The notes under the pieces were generated by a model. It searched no databases and was not told the origin of the DNA. It worked only from the letters and a program-made list of their open reading frames with translations. 64,000 bases of DNA from Cristatella mucedo (taxonomy: Eukaryota > Bryozoa > Phylactolaemata > Cristatellidae), in contig WPIO01000127.1 of assembly GCA_009760855.2 (NCBI GenBank), positions 379,501 to 443,500 of the forward strand, read 5' to 3'. The position numbers were made by a program, and so were the translations under genes. Each line of letters starts with the position of its first letter. Position 1 is the stretch's first letter. Positions 12,050 to 22,994 of this stretch are shown here, piece by piece.

Positions 12050-12350
12050 CTGTAAGTATAACAACTCATTATAGAAGCTCCTCAAACATAGTGCTAGTTT
12101 GAAACGAATTTAGCATTGTGCAAAATATGAACTGGTATTTGACTTTAAAAAAGAGCATCTTGCATGAGTAAGAAACCGAAGTATTGACCCTACTTTGCCT
12201 GACTAATATTGTGCTAATTAAATAAAGTTATTTCATCGGTTAATTTCTCGAAAATTGGAATCAGGTGGCAAACTTCTATGATATAAAAATAAGATATACC
12301 ACAAACGAATATGGTGGCATCGAATGAAGGTTGTATTGAAGGACACGTAC

Positions 12351-12531
12351 AAAGCAGATGAAAGGTTCTCCAGGTCTTGATTGCTGTAAACCGTGGGCGT
12401 GGTTGCTCCACTATACCAGTCATCGCATCTATCCAGCGCCTCGTAGAAATTGTCAGTCTGATTAACGATTGTCGTTTCATTTCCAAAACAGGTGCCATTA
12501 ATAAGGAGCCAGTTTTCCGGGCAGTAAAATC
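12351..12531 (-). CDS. C-type lectin domain exon (CTLD-3, first half)
   Basis: The acceptor is TTATTTTAG. The 181-base exon opens in phase 1 with GFYCPENWLLINGTCF, the Cys-Pro-x-x-Trp start of long-form C-type lectin domains. It continues through YEALDRCDDW to NQDLENLSSAL. The best donor is TT|GTACGT at 12350, which leaves phase 2 and matches the phase-2 start of 11796-12049. A second possible donor further on (GTATAT) would create a stop at the junction, so the earlier one is preferred. The same phase-2 split occurs in CTLD-1. Confidence 0.7.
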
Positions 12532-12551
12532 CTAAAATAAAAAAATTACAC

Positions 12552-13808
12552 TGGAACGGGTCGTGGCAAACCAGCTGAACTCATAAATTGAAACTTCAAG
12601 CCTTGCTAGTAAGTTCCAGTCTCGCTTCAGAGCAAATCACTCCAAAGCATCAGCATTGCTTAGGGTGTGCAACGAGCTACTTAGGAATGCAGCCATAGGT
12701 AGAGTGTCTCTGCTTGTTTTGCTCGATCTTTCGGCAGCTTTTGATACCATCGATCACAGATTTCTTCTAGAGCGCCTCCCATCTCGCCTGGGCATCACTG
12801 GCCAAGCTCTGCAATGGTTCAGGTCTTATCTCAGTGGGAGACTCCAAAGTATTGACGTGAATGGACAAAGATCATCTGAGGTACCTCTGAAATATGGAGT
12901 ACCTCAGGGCTCCGTGCTAGGTCCGGTTCTTTTCACGGTTTATACGAATCCGCTCGAAATCTAGGTGTCATGTTCCAAAGTGACCTCTCGTTAGACGACC
13001 ACATCATCTCCAAAGTCTTGTCTGCCTACATTCAGCCACATAACATTGCTAAAATTCGGGCTCGTTTAGATAAGAATAGCACGGCTAAGTTAGTCCATGC
13101 ATTTGTGACATCCTTTCTTCACTTCTGTAACTCTATGCTTACTGGCCTACCGGCCTGTGTAATCAGTCAATTACAGCTGGTGCAAAACTCCTCAGCTAGG
13201 CTCGCCTGACGTGAGCGTCACAGTTGCCACATAACACCAATTCTCGCCGACATGCACTGGCTACCAGTCAGGCAACGGATGGACTTCAAGGTTTCGTCAC
13301 TCACTTTTAGGTCACTTCATTCCTTAGCTCCAGCCTATCTCTCTGATATGCATCTCCACCAGGCCAAGCATCTTACCACCCGCTTTTCGGAATCCATCAG
13401 TTTACCAATACTTCGTTCAAACCTCAAATCATTTGGAGACCGTGCATTTAGTTCGTATGCTCCCAAAGTCTGAAAATCCCTCCCGACCTGCGTCAGAATA
13501 TCTCCTGACCTGGCCACGTTTAAAAAGAACTCAAAACACCTATTGATAACATCATTTAGCGGTCCCTGTGATTCGTCCTTCGTGTGCTTATGTGTGCTGA
13601 CACTGTGCATGCTGCCACTAACCGCATTTGCATTCTAACCCTGTGCTTTTCACCCCTAACCATGTTATTAATTTTGTTTATCAAGCATTATATTACTCAG
13701 CATTCACTCGCGTTTACATTTGCAGCAAATGTAATGCCCCTAGAAAGAGATTAAGTTCTCCGAGGGCGCTTTATCAAGTGCATTAATGTTGTTATAATAT
13801 ATATATAC
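12552..13808 (+). mobile_element. LINE-A copy with a large internal deletion
   Basis: Reads the reverse transcriptase from GRVSLLVLLDLSAAFDTIDH to [19 protein letters not shown]. It then jumps at about 12955 straight to NLGVMFQSDLSLDDH, so roughly 95-100 codons including catalytic motif C are missing. The C-terminal part (MHWLPVRQRMDFKV, FGDRAFSSYAPKV), the 3' hairpin and a TATA-rich tail follow. It is inserted immediately upstream of the CTLD-3 first exon with respect to the minus strand, opposite in orientation to it. Confidence 0.9.
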
Positions 13809-13914
13809 GTGAAATTGTTCAAGTTTATTATTTTATCACAGGAGGGTTTTGCCTACTTCTCATTGGTTTGTTCAAAAGAAGGATCCTTGATTCAATTACG
13901 TGGTATTTAAATCT

Positions 13915-14021
13915 TCAGTTTCTGAGGCTATCGAGGCTAGCAGTTTTCTCCGTTTGTAAAGCCTCCCGAATCTCAGCACTGTAGGCGAAACTAGGACAGT
14001 GGAATGTCAGGAGATCTGAAA
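13915..14021 (-). other. Candidate terminal exon (uncertain)
   Basis: After a splice-acceptor-like TTTGTTACAG the minus strand is open in phase 1 for 35 codons (SDLLTFHCPSFAYSAEIREA and on) to a TGA. AATAAA lies about 86 bases downstream (complement of 13824-13829). It shows no known domain. If real, a transcript containing WSC-III would end here. If not, it is chance in AT-rich DNA. Confidence 0.25.
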
Positions 14022-14543
14022 CTGTAACAAAGTTAGTTGTGTGAAATGAGCTTATCAAGTTCCGGCAGTTATCTGACGACTTACTTAAAATTTTTTCTAG
14101 ACACATTCAGATCATATCTTGTAGTAGAGGTAGATTTGCGTGCATTCTGTGGGTTCCTAATATACAAGATTCACCTTTATCTTAAGAAAAATAAAGTAAA
14201 AATAGCTCTAATTCGAGCCAATAAAAAATTCATTCTCCAATTTGTTTTGGCATAAGCGTGCACACAATTTTTTATGGTGCAGAAAAAGGCACCCAGTTAT
14301 TTATCTTGAATGGCAAAGAACTGTCTGAGTGGTCTGTTTCATAATAGCATCATTCCAGTTAAATGTGAAAGAAGTATCAAGTTCTGCATTCATCCAAGAC
14401 ATGCCAAATTTGCATAGAAAGTGCAGAAAGCTATTGAATTGACCGCTGGAGGCTAAACAAAAGGTTTCTGCCCTTCAATTTTGCACATTTTTATCGATGT
14501 CATCAATTTCTATAAAATTCATTACATGCAATCTATTACTTAC
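14022..14543. other. Intron-like, no feature recognised
   Basis: AT-rich. Weak donor- and acceptor-like sites occur on the minus strand around 14090-14160 without a recognisable domain. Confidence 0.35.
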
Positions 14544-14662
14544 CCTCTTGACGACTACACCTGCACCTCTTACTGGCAGCTTTTCCAGGTGTAACATTCT
14601 CCAACTGAGACAATTAATCGGCTTATCCAAGCCTTCTACAATGCTCATGTTTTGGCAGCCTG
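14544..14662 (-). other. Candidate exon, discoidin/F-lectin-like (weak)
   Basis: A 119-base frame runs from an acceptor (CCGCTACAG) to a donor (AGG|GTAAGT), phase 1 to phase 0. The peptide includes GCQNMSIVEGL and SWRMLHLEKLPVRGAGVVVKR-type text (quoted in part). The Trp-Arg, Leu-rich strand and terminal VVVKR recall the W-x-V-D-L...V-x-V-x-x-R core of F5/8C and F-type lectin domains. The likeness is slight and no partner exon is confirmed. Confidence 0.3.
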
Positions 14663-15024
14663 CTGTAGCGGTTACAGAAGGTTCACCATTGTATTGACCA
14701 GGACCTCACCTCCCATTGATAATCTATGGATCTAGCTGCAGTTTCGTACTTTGACCACGTAAATATTGATGGATTTTTGCGACTACGGAATTCTAAATCA
14801 CTGAAACTATCATTCATCAAGCTTCATCCCAGGCACCACATTCCTTACAGTGCTGAACGAGATAATAGTCTCACGAGAAAGATTAGATAACTGATGAGTG
14901 CGTGAGTGAATAGAGAAGCGATCAATCAGTCCTTTATCAGCTCAAAAGTCCTGCTGTGATCAGCTTTTTCCAAGTCCAAATTTCAGACGTATGAAGAACT
15001 TGTTCTACGTAAAAGAGCTCTCAC
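14663..15024. other. Intron-like, no feature recognised
   Basis: No domain or element signature is seen between the WSC-III exon and the weak candidate exon downstream. Confidence 0.4.
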
Positions 15025-15291
15025 CTGTCTGGAGAGCATTAACGGAGCCATTTCCTCCGCACTTCTGCAGCGAGGTAGACAAAGAACAGCTGTAAGTGCA
15101 TTGGAGCCAGGGCTGCTGCATTGAGGCGTCAAAGTCGGAGAAAGTGTAGCAGGCACACACTGAGCCGGATGTGGCTCCGATGTCGAATCGCATGCCACCG
15201 CATAGCTCGCGACACATTGTGTTGGACAAACGCTGATTTTCGGGGAACTTGTACCCAGTTCTCGCAGGAGTAGAGTAGCATCCATCGAAAT
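15025..15291 (-). CDS. WSC domain exon (WSC-III)
   Basis: A single 267-base exon between a TTATTTGTAG acceptor and a G|GTGAGA donor, phase 1 to phase 1. The peptide is a complete WSC domain with eight cysteines in the usual order: FDGCYSTP, NTMCRELCGG, SVCACYTF, LQCTYSCS and KCGGNGSVNAL. WSC domains are extracellular, probably carbohydrate-binding modules. They occur in yeast wall sensors, xylosyl-rich proteins and polycystin-1-type receptors. Its phase matches all neighbouring modules. Unlike WSC-I it is not interrupted by an intron. Confidence 0.85.
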
Positions 15292-16069
15292 CTACAAATA
15301 AGATGGAGCAGCTACGGCACTGAAGTAACATATCAGATCAAGGGCATTCTAGATATGGGAAAAATCTTCATCAGCTGACACATAAGCAGACAACTTCGTA
15401 TAAAGCCAACACTTGTGATACACATCACAACACAGCCTATTGAGAGACGGTGTAATGCCAGAGGGCAAAATATTCGTAACAATAACTCGGGTCATGTCTC
15501 CAATTGACCACTTATAGGCCATCCCAAGAGCTGAAGGTACTATTTCCTGCTGGTAAAATCAGAAGTGGCATCGAACTCGGTTAAATGTATAGGCGAACAT
15601 TTAACCGGATTCAAAACCATCGATTGCAATGAAGAAAACAATATATTTTAGTGCAGGCAATTATAACTGGTGATTTTAATATGTAATTTAAAACTGAGTG
15701 ACCTATGGCACCAGAGTAGGGCCAGCTGACTGTTTTTTGTAGGTGCTCAGCAGCAGAGAATCTGAATGACGTAACATTTGACAACCCTAATCCAAAATCC
15801 TTGTCGATGCTCAATCTTCTTTTAGTTAATGATTGACAAAAATTATATTCGAAAAAGTATATTCACAAAAGATCCTACCGTATAAGCTTCTATATTTCGT
15901 ATACTGGAAATTTTCCTGCTAAGATAGCTTCTGCCAGGTTTGAGCTAACATCTAGACTTGGGAGATCATTTAGATACCGGACAAAGGAAAAGAATAACTC
16001 AAAGACCATGTTTACATAGTTAACCAAGTTTAGCAGAAAATGTCTTTTAAATTGCTGCTTTATGCCTTC
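15292..16069. other. Intron-like, no feature recognised
   Basis: Upstream intron of WSC-III. An open minus frame at 15611-15814 shows no domain or convincing splice sites. Confidence 0.4.
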
Positions 16070-16500
16070 TCATTGAATGCAACTTAAGAGCACACTTAGA
16101 AACGAGGCCTGCTAGTCTAGAAAAGTCTTCATTTCCCAGAGTTATCCAGACTCTCATGCTTGATTTCAAGCCCCAAAAATTTTGGCATAAGCATAAGTGG
16201 CAATACACCTAATAAAATGGAACGTAATACGTCCAAGACCAATGGCAGTGGCATGACCAGTTAACATGGTTTCTTAGTGCCTTAAAGAGGAATGCAACTT
16301 AAGTGCACATTTAAAAATGAAGCGTTAAAAGCGCCTAGAAAAACATTGAGTTCTCAGAGGTTGCTATATTAAATATATTATTAGCTAAAATATTATTAAT
16401 ACCTGAGATTTATCTAAGCTCCTAGACTTGATTGCGAGCCCCGACATTTTTGGAATAAGCAGCGACATGCATATGATAAAATCAACCTAAGGTTTCTCAG
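16070..16500. repeat. Diverged tandem duplication, second copy holding a LINE-A tail
   Basis: The order of phrases is repeated: GAATGCAACTTAAGAGCACA (16077) against GAATGCAACTTAAGTGCACA (about 16291), then CTTGATTTCAAGCCCC (16159) against CTTGATTGCGAGCCCC (16428), each followed by a similar TTTTGG...ATAAG block. Inside the second copy a plus-strand LINE-A 3' hairpin (about 16325-16395, AAAGCGCCTAGAAAAA...GAGTTCTCAGAGG) separates the two phrases and accounts for the larger spacing. Confidence 0.55.
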
Positions 16501-16504
16501 CTAC

Positions 16505-16615
16505 GGTTAATAATAATAGCAATAGTAATAACAAGTCACCTGATAAAGTGCCTTCGGAAAACTCAGTATTTTTTTTAACAGCTTTAAATTTGCTGCAAAG
16601 TAATCCCGATTGGTT
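16505..16615 (-). mobile_element. LINE-A 3' tail relic
   Basis: Reverse-orientation tail (AATAATAATAGC...), then TGATAAAGTGCCTTCGGA and GCTTTAAATTTGCTGCAAAG, the complement of the LINE-A 3' hairpin and the untranslated sequence before it. Confidence 0.7.
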
Positions 16616-16619
16616 TTAA

Positions 16620-18604
16620 TCACAAAGCCACTATTTTAAAGCCGGAACGCAAATTACTGGCGTTTAATTTATTGAAGATTTTAAATCATAGGTCGCTTTA
16701 TCAGGGCGTGGAATCACTCAATTTCAGAGTGTCTATTAGTGTGAATTACTCCGAATTGGTCCAGACAAAAACATTTTTCCAGACTAGTGGACGCTAAGCC
16801 GAAAAGGCAGCAGTCACACAAATGAACTACTTATCCCGTAGGTAATGCATCATTTGTACTTTCCTGGCGTGACTGAAATATAACCTATTCAGAGCAGAGG
16901 ATCTTGTACATACGATCTTGTAAATTTCAATGCAACCGATGCGTCATTCTCGCGTCTCTCTGTTTAAAAATCTCTTAGCTTTAGCACATTTTTATGTCTC
17001 CACTTCATGACCGGATTCCAGAATCAATTTATTATGGAGGTTATTTATATTCGTTCACTTCAAACTGGTTTTACGGCCACCTAAGCTCTTTTCCCTGGCA
17101 CAAAGTAGGTCTTTAGGCCAGCTAGAATGTTCTTGACTTTTTCTATTCCTAGACCTGCTGTAGTAATACACCTCAAATTTTCATTGAAAAATATAACACT
17201 ACTTGCATTCATCTATACTTTATAATGCGGACACGAGGCGCCGCTTCAGAGATCAGGATCTCTCCTCCATAGCCCCCAATTCGTAATATGAGACTCTTGC
17301 CTGAGGACCAGATGCAGCAACACCTGCAAAGCATTTTTGCAGAAGGTTCTGCGTTCTCATTTCTTCAGTGGAATCAAAGTTGTGTCCTCAACTTCTGAGA
17401 AGACGAAACTTTTCTGCTGACTAAAGGGCAGCTTTGCATCTACTATCTTAGCTGACAGACGCCTTACATTCCGTTTAGATGTGGAGACCTATAGATTTGT
17501 GACTTACCATGACTACTCAGTGCAAAGCATCCAGATGTCACTAAAGAATTTTTGATATCCAAACGCTAGCTTGTCAAGTGCATGTTACCATGTTACACGT
17601 GACTAAGAAAGCAGCCACTAAGCACGGCTTTTTATTTTTCATAATACAGGTCACTTGTACTGGAGCTATCCGAAGTTTTTTTGTGTAGCAGAGAGGCTAG
17701 CAGGAAAGATTTCGCAAAGGTTCTTCTCAGCAAGTCAAAGCAATTAGCTCACAATACAAAAGCGAGGTACTTCCAAGTTACTCGTCATTAAATGTTAAGT
17801 GCACTATATAAGGCTACTCTTTCACGTCTTGCTATACTCACACGGTAAACTATGCAGGCTACAATTGATTGTTGCCGCTTATTAGGAAGGCAATGGCACA
17901 CCATTCAAAGAAACGATCTGTCATAATTCGAGCTGCAGCAATCAGTCCAGCAACAACAAGGTAGTAGCTGAAAAGTCGCATAGATGACAGCAGGGTTCTC
18001 TGGATAGTCGGGGACCAAGGGATGATGAGATGGCACAAAGTTTGAGCCAGAAGTAGGCACCAAAATTTGGGGCTGAGACTAAAAGCCTTGCCACCCAACT
18101 GATGATCACGGAAGCCGATGTCAAAAATGCAACGACGACCGTCATAGTCTGTGGTCTAAAGCTAGACTCCACTATTGGCAGGGTGGCTATACAAAGATGT
18201 CTGACGAAGACGACATGACGCACACGTTCTCCATAGTAACATGATGACAGCAAGAGTCTATTAAAGCCCTATTGGCAGTTGAAGGCAGCTACATGAGCTG
18301 CCGGTCTGAAATAGAGCTGATATTACTAAGCTAAATCAAGTGTTTGTACACAAAAATCAGAACGCAAGTGCATCAAAAAACCTTCAATCAAGGGCATCGG
18401 CTTTGCGGTTTCAGCCCTTGCAGCTGGTCTTTTGTAACAACCCGGTAGGCAGGTACTACCACTAGCTTGCCGCTTAAAGAAAATAGCTTCGTGTGACAGT
18501 TTTCGTGCCTGCATTCCTAGAGTTCCAATCAGGCCCGAAAGGGGTAAAAAGGAGGCATGCTGACCCTTATACAGCACTACTAGTGATGAATGAGAAGTAT
18601 CTGA
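16620..18604. other. No secure gene; overlapping hydrophobic minus frames
   Basis: On the minus strand at 17859-18253 two overlapping frames (79 and 103 codons) are open. The 79-codon frame is hydrophobic in places (SYYLVVAGLIAAARIM). The stretch is more GC-rich than its surroundings. I recognise no family, and no splice sites define an exon. The rest of the stretch holds nothing I can name. Confidence 0.3.
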
Positions 18605-18760
18605 GAGTGATTACATTTGATATGGCACCTTAAAAGAGCTCAATCTTTTTTTTAGGCTTTTTTGCATTTGCTGAAAAGGAGCCACACTTGAATTATTGGT
18701 GGTATCATGCTCAATAAACAACATGCAATGACCTGGTTAAACGACTATCACTTGGAATAC
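18605..18760 (-). mobile_element. LINE-A 3' tail relic
   Basis: Diverged complement of the LINE-A 3' region: GGCACCTTAAAAGAGCTCAA, TTTGCATTTGCTGAAAAGGA, GGTATCATGCTCAATAAACA. The TAA tail is eroded. Confidence 0.55.
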
Positions 18761-19117
18761 CAAACATACAGTGCCACCCAACGGCATACCGTGGTGCCGA
18801 ATAACGACCGCTAACCAAAATAGGATCTAGCAAATACTGTTAACTCTCATTCAGTCAGATTATGTAACAGCTTCAGAGAAAAAGTAACTAGGGTCAAATA
18901 ACAAGTATGTAACCTCAGTAACAATGGGTAATCCCAATGGCCATTTTGCACAGGGCAACTGCTGCTGCTACTGAGAATTTGCCAATACCAGCAAGTACAA
19001 CATAAAACACTCAAAAAATATAGTATCTGACCAAATACCGGTATTAGACTAAATACTACCTAAACTCATTAGTGATTTGATATCAGCCAGGGCAGTGTTA
19101 AAAATACCAACAAGCAT
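18761..19117. other. No feature recognised
   Basis: Short unassigned stretch between a LINE-A relic and a LINE-B fragment. Confidence 0.4.
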
Positions 19118-19528
19118 GGAGTGATGTATGTATCTACGTCAGTAACTCCACAAAGTCAAAAAGACTATGTGGGTGTTACGCAGAAGAGTTTTGTATAGCG
19201 CACTCACAGCCTAAGCGGCTTTCGGTACGCATTCGGTAGCCAACAGACTTCGTCTCACGCAACAAAGAGAAAGTGGGAAGCATAGCAGAGTTAGGAGAGC
19301 AGTTGAGGTAGTGAGTAGCATAGACGTAGCAGTTCTTGACCACTGAAAAAGATGTGCCATAGTCGGCAGTTGAAGAGTAGATGTCGTTGCGTAAGAATTG
19401 TGGAAGCGAGTTCCACAGTCTAGGACCTGCAGAGCTAAAGCTTCTGTCGCCAACTGTCTTTAAGTGGAGGAATGGGACAGGTAATTTATTGTCCACAAAG
19501 GACCTGAGGGCGCGAACAGGCTGATTAG
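19118..19528 (-). mobile_element. LINE-B 3' fragment
   Basis: The minus strand reads DNKLPVPFLHLKTVGDRSFS, AGPRLWNSLPQFLRND and the LINE-B 3' untranslated block ending GAGTTACTGACGTAGATACA. The coding part is open for over 100 codons, so it is a fairly young, severely 5'-truncated copy. Confidence 0.85.
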
Positions 19529-20468
19529 GATACGAGCCAAGCCTATTGATGGCTAGATCACCAATACCAAAATGTTTGGCTGTATAAGCATGAGGCTCTG
19601 AGGTCTGAACGTGAGCTGGGGATCTTTCAAATGCATCAACCTGATGGTAACGGTTATTTAAAAAGGGTAGTGTGTGTGGCTGCTGAGGTTATAGGAGGCA
19701 AACATGAGGACGATCAAGACTTGGCAAGACCTGAGTAGCGTTTCTTTGATCGACACATTAAAATGAATTGTGCCAAGATAACTCTGCAAAAGTTAACATT
19801 GAGTGACCTTACGATGTGTTTAATCTCTACTAGTTGAAGCGAGAAACTCCGTCACGCTCCAAGATGGATCACCTGAGTTACGTAGCCAAATGAGGCATTT
19901 CCGTAAAGCTGTAAGACTTGTCTTTCATGGCGGATCTACCATGACTCAGTGAAGCAAGTCCGCAGGTGAGTGAGCTGCTCGTACCAAATCATTTGGATTT
20001 ACTGCTCCTTGTTACACTACAGCCATGATGGTGGCCATTCCATTGAATAGTATCTACCGGAAACGTTTTGGTACTCAAACTATCCTTAGAAACCACTAAA
20101 TTAGAGTTGCCTAAGAAGAAAGCCGAATGATCTTATTGCCAAATTTTATAGCATGCCTTCAATTGAGTCGATGAGACATTGACAGCAGTGTCTGGGCGAG
20201 CGAAATTTAACTAAACCAAAAAAGTCTTTATCTCGCTAGCCTATATCTGAGAGTCATTAATTGATGCTTGGATTGATGCAGGAACAGCAGACGTGGTACC
20301 ACAAGCACCTATAATCAACAGGCAAACCTGGGCCGATTTGTGATATTCCTTGTTTATGGGCCGATCGAGTTTATGGCATTGTTATTTCCTGTTCAGCCAG
20401 TATAGGGCCTACTGGCGTTTATGGCACAGCTTCAGGTTTATGAGCCAGTGTGATTTATGACAGTGATA
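19529..20468. other. No feature recognised
   Basis: Unassigned sequence between the LINE-B fragment and the hAT element. No domain or tail signature is seen on either strand. Confidence 0.4.
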
Positions 20469-20476
20469 GTTTAAAG

Positions 20477-22979
20477 CAGGGGTTCCAACACGTGGCCTGG
20501 GGGCCACAACCCAGCCTGCCGTGGTCTTCTATGCGGCCCGCAACGTTATCCCAAAAATATTTGTCACCATGTTTTTCGGTAATTTTTAATCCTTACAAAC
20601 GACGATATAAGGCGCTGTGATGTACTTCACTCGAGCGTAAAGCGCGAAGGTGTCCGAATGGCTATTTTCGCATGAAGGTAAACAAATCGGTTTATTTTAC
20701 GCGTATTGCTAAACTTACTTACTAATACTAAGATATTGCTGTGATAAAATATAAATTGATCAATACGTAACTGATCTGTTGTTTTATTTCACAGAGAAAA
20801 ATGGCGGCGAATGCAAATACTAGCAAAGAACAAAGAATTGACGCAGAAGGAAGACTTTTCAAAGCATCTTCGACTGTAGACTATTTTGTAATGGAACGCT
20901 TTGGTAGGATAATGTGCCTATTATGCCAAGAAACAATTGTCGTTGCAAAGGAGTACAATGTCATTGAAGCATCTTTCAACAAAGCATGGCGACAGGTACA
21001 ACAGCCTGAGTGGTCAACTTCGAATGGATCGCGTGAACTCGTTGAAACAGAGTGTCATCGGATAGCAGTCATTGTTTACAGCAGTCAGCAACAAGTCTGA
21101 GGCCTCAACCAAAGTAAGTTTTTTAATAGCTCAAGCTATAGCTAAGCGGGGGAAGGCATTTTCCGATGGTGAACTTGTTAAGGAATGCTTCAGCCTATTT
21201 ACTTGTGTGCTCTGTCCAGAAAAAAAGTCAGAAGTATAGAAAGTCAGTCTTTATCATCAAAAGGTTGCGAGAATGATTGACGAGCTCGCATCCGACATAG
21301 AAGAAAGTCTCACTAAAAGACTTGCAGAATGCGAATCTTATTCTATTGTGCTCGATGAAAGCACAGACAAAAGCGATATGGCTCAACTGTAGGTGTTTGT
21401 AAGCCGAGTTACAGGAAATTTTGTCATTATCGAAGAACTGTTGGATATATGTTCAATGAAAGGCACTACAACGGGGGGGATATTTTAGATCAGGTCAAGA
21501 GGGTCCTCACAAATTTAATCGCCGTGAAACTAAATTGATTGGTTTAACCACAGACGGAGCCCCTTCAATGACAGGTAGACACAATGGATTTGTATCTTTA
21601 ATGGTAAAATTTGTACCTCACAAAATTGTCAGTCATCACTGCATCATCCACCAAGAACAGCTATGTGCAAAGGTCTTGAGCATGCAACATGTAATGGACA
21701 ATGTATTTTCAACAGTTAATGTGATAAGGTCTCGTGCGCTAAACCACAGACAATTTCAGGCTTTCCTTGAAGAGGTGGGATCAGATCATTGTGATGTTAT
21801 TTATTTCTGCCAAGTCCGTTGCCTAAGTAGGGCAAACACGTTAGCCCGGTTTTGGTCACTTCGGGACGAAATAAAAGCATTTATGACAGAAAAGGGAAAA
21901 CATGTTGGCTTCCTCGATGACCAGCAGTGGGTGAATGACTTGGCTATTTTGGTGGACATGACCAAACATCTTGCAGATCTTAATGTCAAACTCTAAGGTA
22001 AGGATCAACTGGTCCATAAAATGTATGAGTGTGTTGTCGCGTTTGTGCAAAAGCTGAAACTTTTCCGGAAACACTTAGATCAGGAGAAACTGTTACATTT
22101 CACAACACTAGAAACAAGGTCGCCTGGAACGCTAACTCATATGAAGTACTCCACTCTTGTTAGCAAACTTGTTGATGAATTCGAAGAGAGGTTTCAGGAT
22201 TTCCAACAACATGCGGATGACGTGAACATGATTAGTAATTCATTTAATATCGATCCCTCTAGTGCACCTGATGAATTTCAACTCGAACTAATCTACATTC
22301 ATAAAGACAGCAATTTAAAAATTGCTTACGATCAGCATGACCTTGTTACCTTTTACAAGCAGTACATTTCATCAGAGTCTTTTCCTAACCTAGCCAAACA
22401 TGCTCGCAGGTATATTTCACTTTTGGCAGCACATATTGCTGTGAACGTCTTTTTTCCAGACTGAAAAATGTGAAAACAAAGACTCAATCCGTTCTCACAG
22501 ATGAACATTTATCAGGAATCCTTAGAATTACCACATCCGCTGTTGCAGCAGATGTCAAATTTTTATGCAAACACAAACAATGCCAAATATCTCATTGATG
22601 TCTGCAGTGCAGAAGACATTGAATACCTGTGGCATTTAATTAATCCGAAGACATTAATGTTATGTGAGTCCTTGTCATGTAGTTTTTTAAGTTTTATAAG
22701 TTGCTGTCTTCATGTTATTATATCCAAAAGTAAAAGATTAGCCATAATATCCATCGAATTATTTTCCAGGACACATGATTAAATTTTCATTGTTTATTAT
22801 TTTTAATTAAAATTATGCTAAAAAATATTATTGTATTGCGTTTTATTTATCAAGTAAAACTCATACTAAATTACGATCTTATTTTCTGATATGGTCAACT
22901 ACGCCAAATTACACGTTGCCCCCAGACCTATAAAATTTTTGAAATGTGGCCCCCAACACAAAAAGGTTGGACACTCCTG
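20477..22979 (+). mobile_element. hAT-family DNA transposon with 8-bp target-site duplication
   Basis: The element starts CAGGGGTTCCAAC and ends with the complement of CAGGAGTGTCCAAC. Further in, both ends carry a GGGGGCCACA block. The flanks are a perfect 8-bp direct repeat, GTTTAAAG, at 20469-20476 and 22980-22987, the target-duplication length typical of hAT transposons. The cargo is one transposase gene of the BED-zinc-finger ZBED/GTF2IRD2-like type. The intact target duplication shows a single clean insertion, but the gene is broken, so it could move only with help from elsewhere. Confidence 0.92.
20801..22614 (+). pseudogene. hAT transposase, BED/GTF2IRD2-like, broken
   Basis: The frame opens with MAANANTSKEQRIDAEGRLF and a BED-type finger start (C39-x-x-C42 in MCLLCQE). 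A frameshift near 20960-21000 loses the His pair. In other frames the protein continues (IDELASDIEESLTKR, SIVLDESTDKSD) with stops near 21237 and 21390. The catalytic-core part at 21535-21996 shows GLTTDGAPSMTG and HCIIHQEQLCAK. A stop near 21994 splits it from 22021-22464. The C-terminal hAT dimerisation motif is readable in another frame from 22422 (FGSTYCCERLFSRLK, then TDEHLSGILRI). At least two frameshifts and three stops make it inactive. A full-length family member would be about 580-620 residues. Confidence 0.88.
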
Positions 22980-22994
22980 GTTTAAAGTGAGTGG

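Noticed and set aside
11819-12055. Plus-strand open frame of 78 codons
   Set aside because: It is the exact antisense of the CTLD-3 second exon. The minus strand has splice sites and lectin-fold residues, and the plus frame has neither.
12214-12498. Frameshift in the CTLD-3 first exon
   Set aside because: At first the end of the domain seemed to need another frame. Using the donor at 12350 gives phase 2 and joins 11796-12049 without a shift.
17859-18253. Membrane protein gene
   Set aside because: Some hydrophobic stretches, but two frames compete, no splice sites or family motif are seen, and length is under 105 codons.
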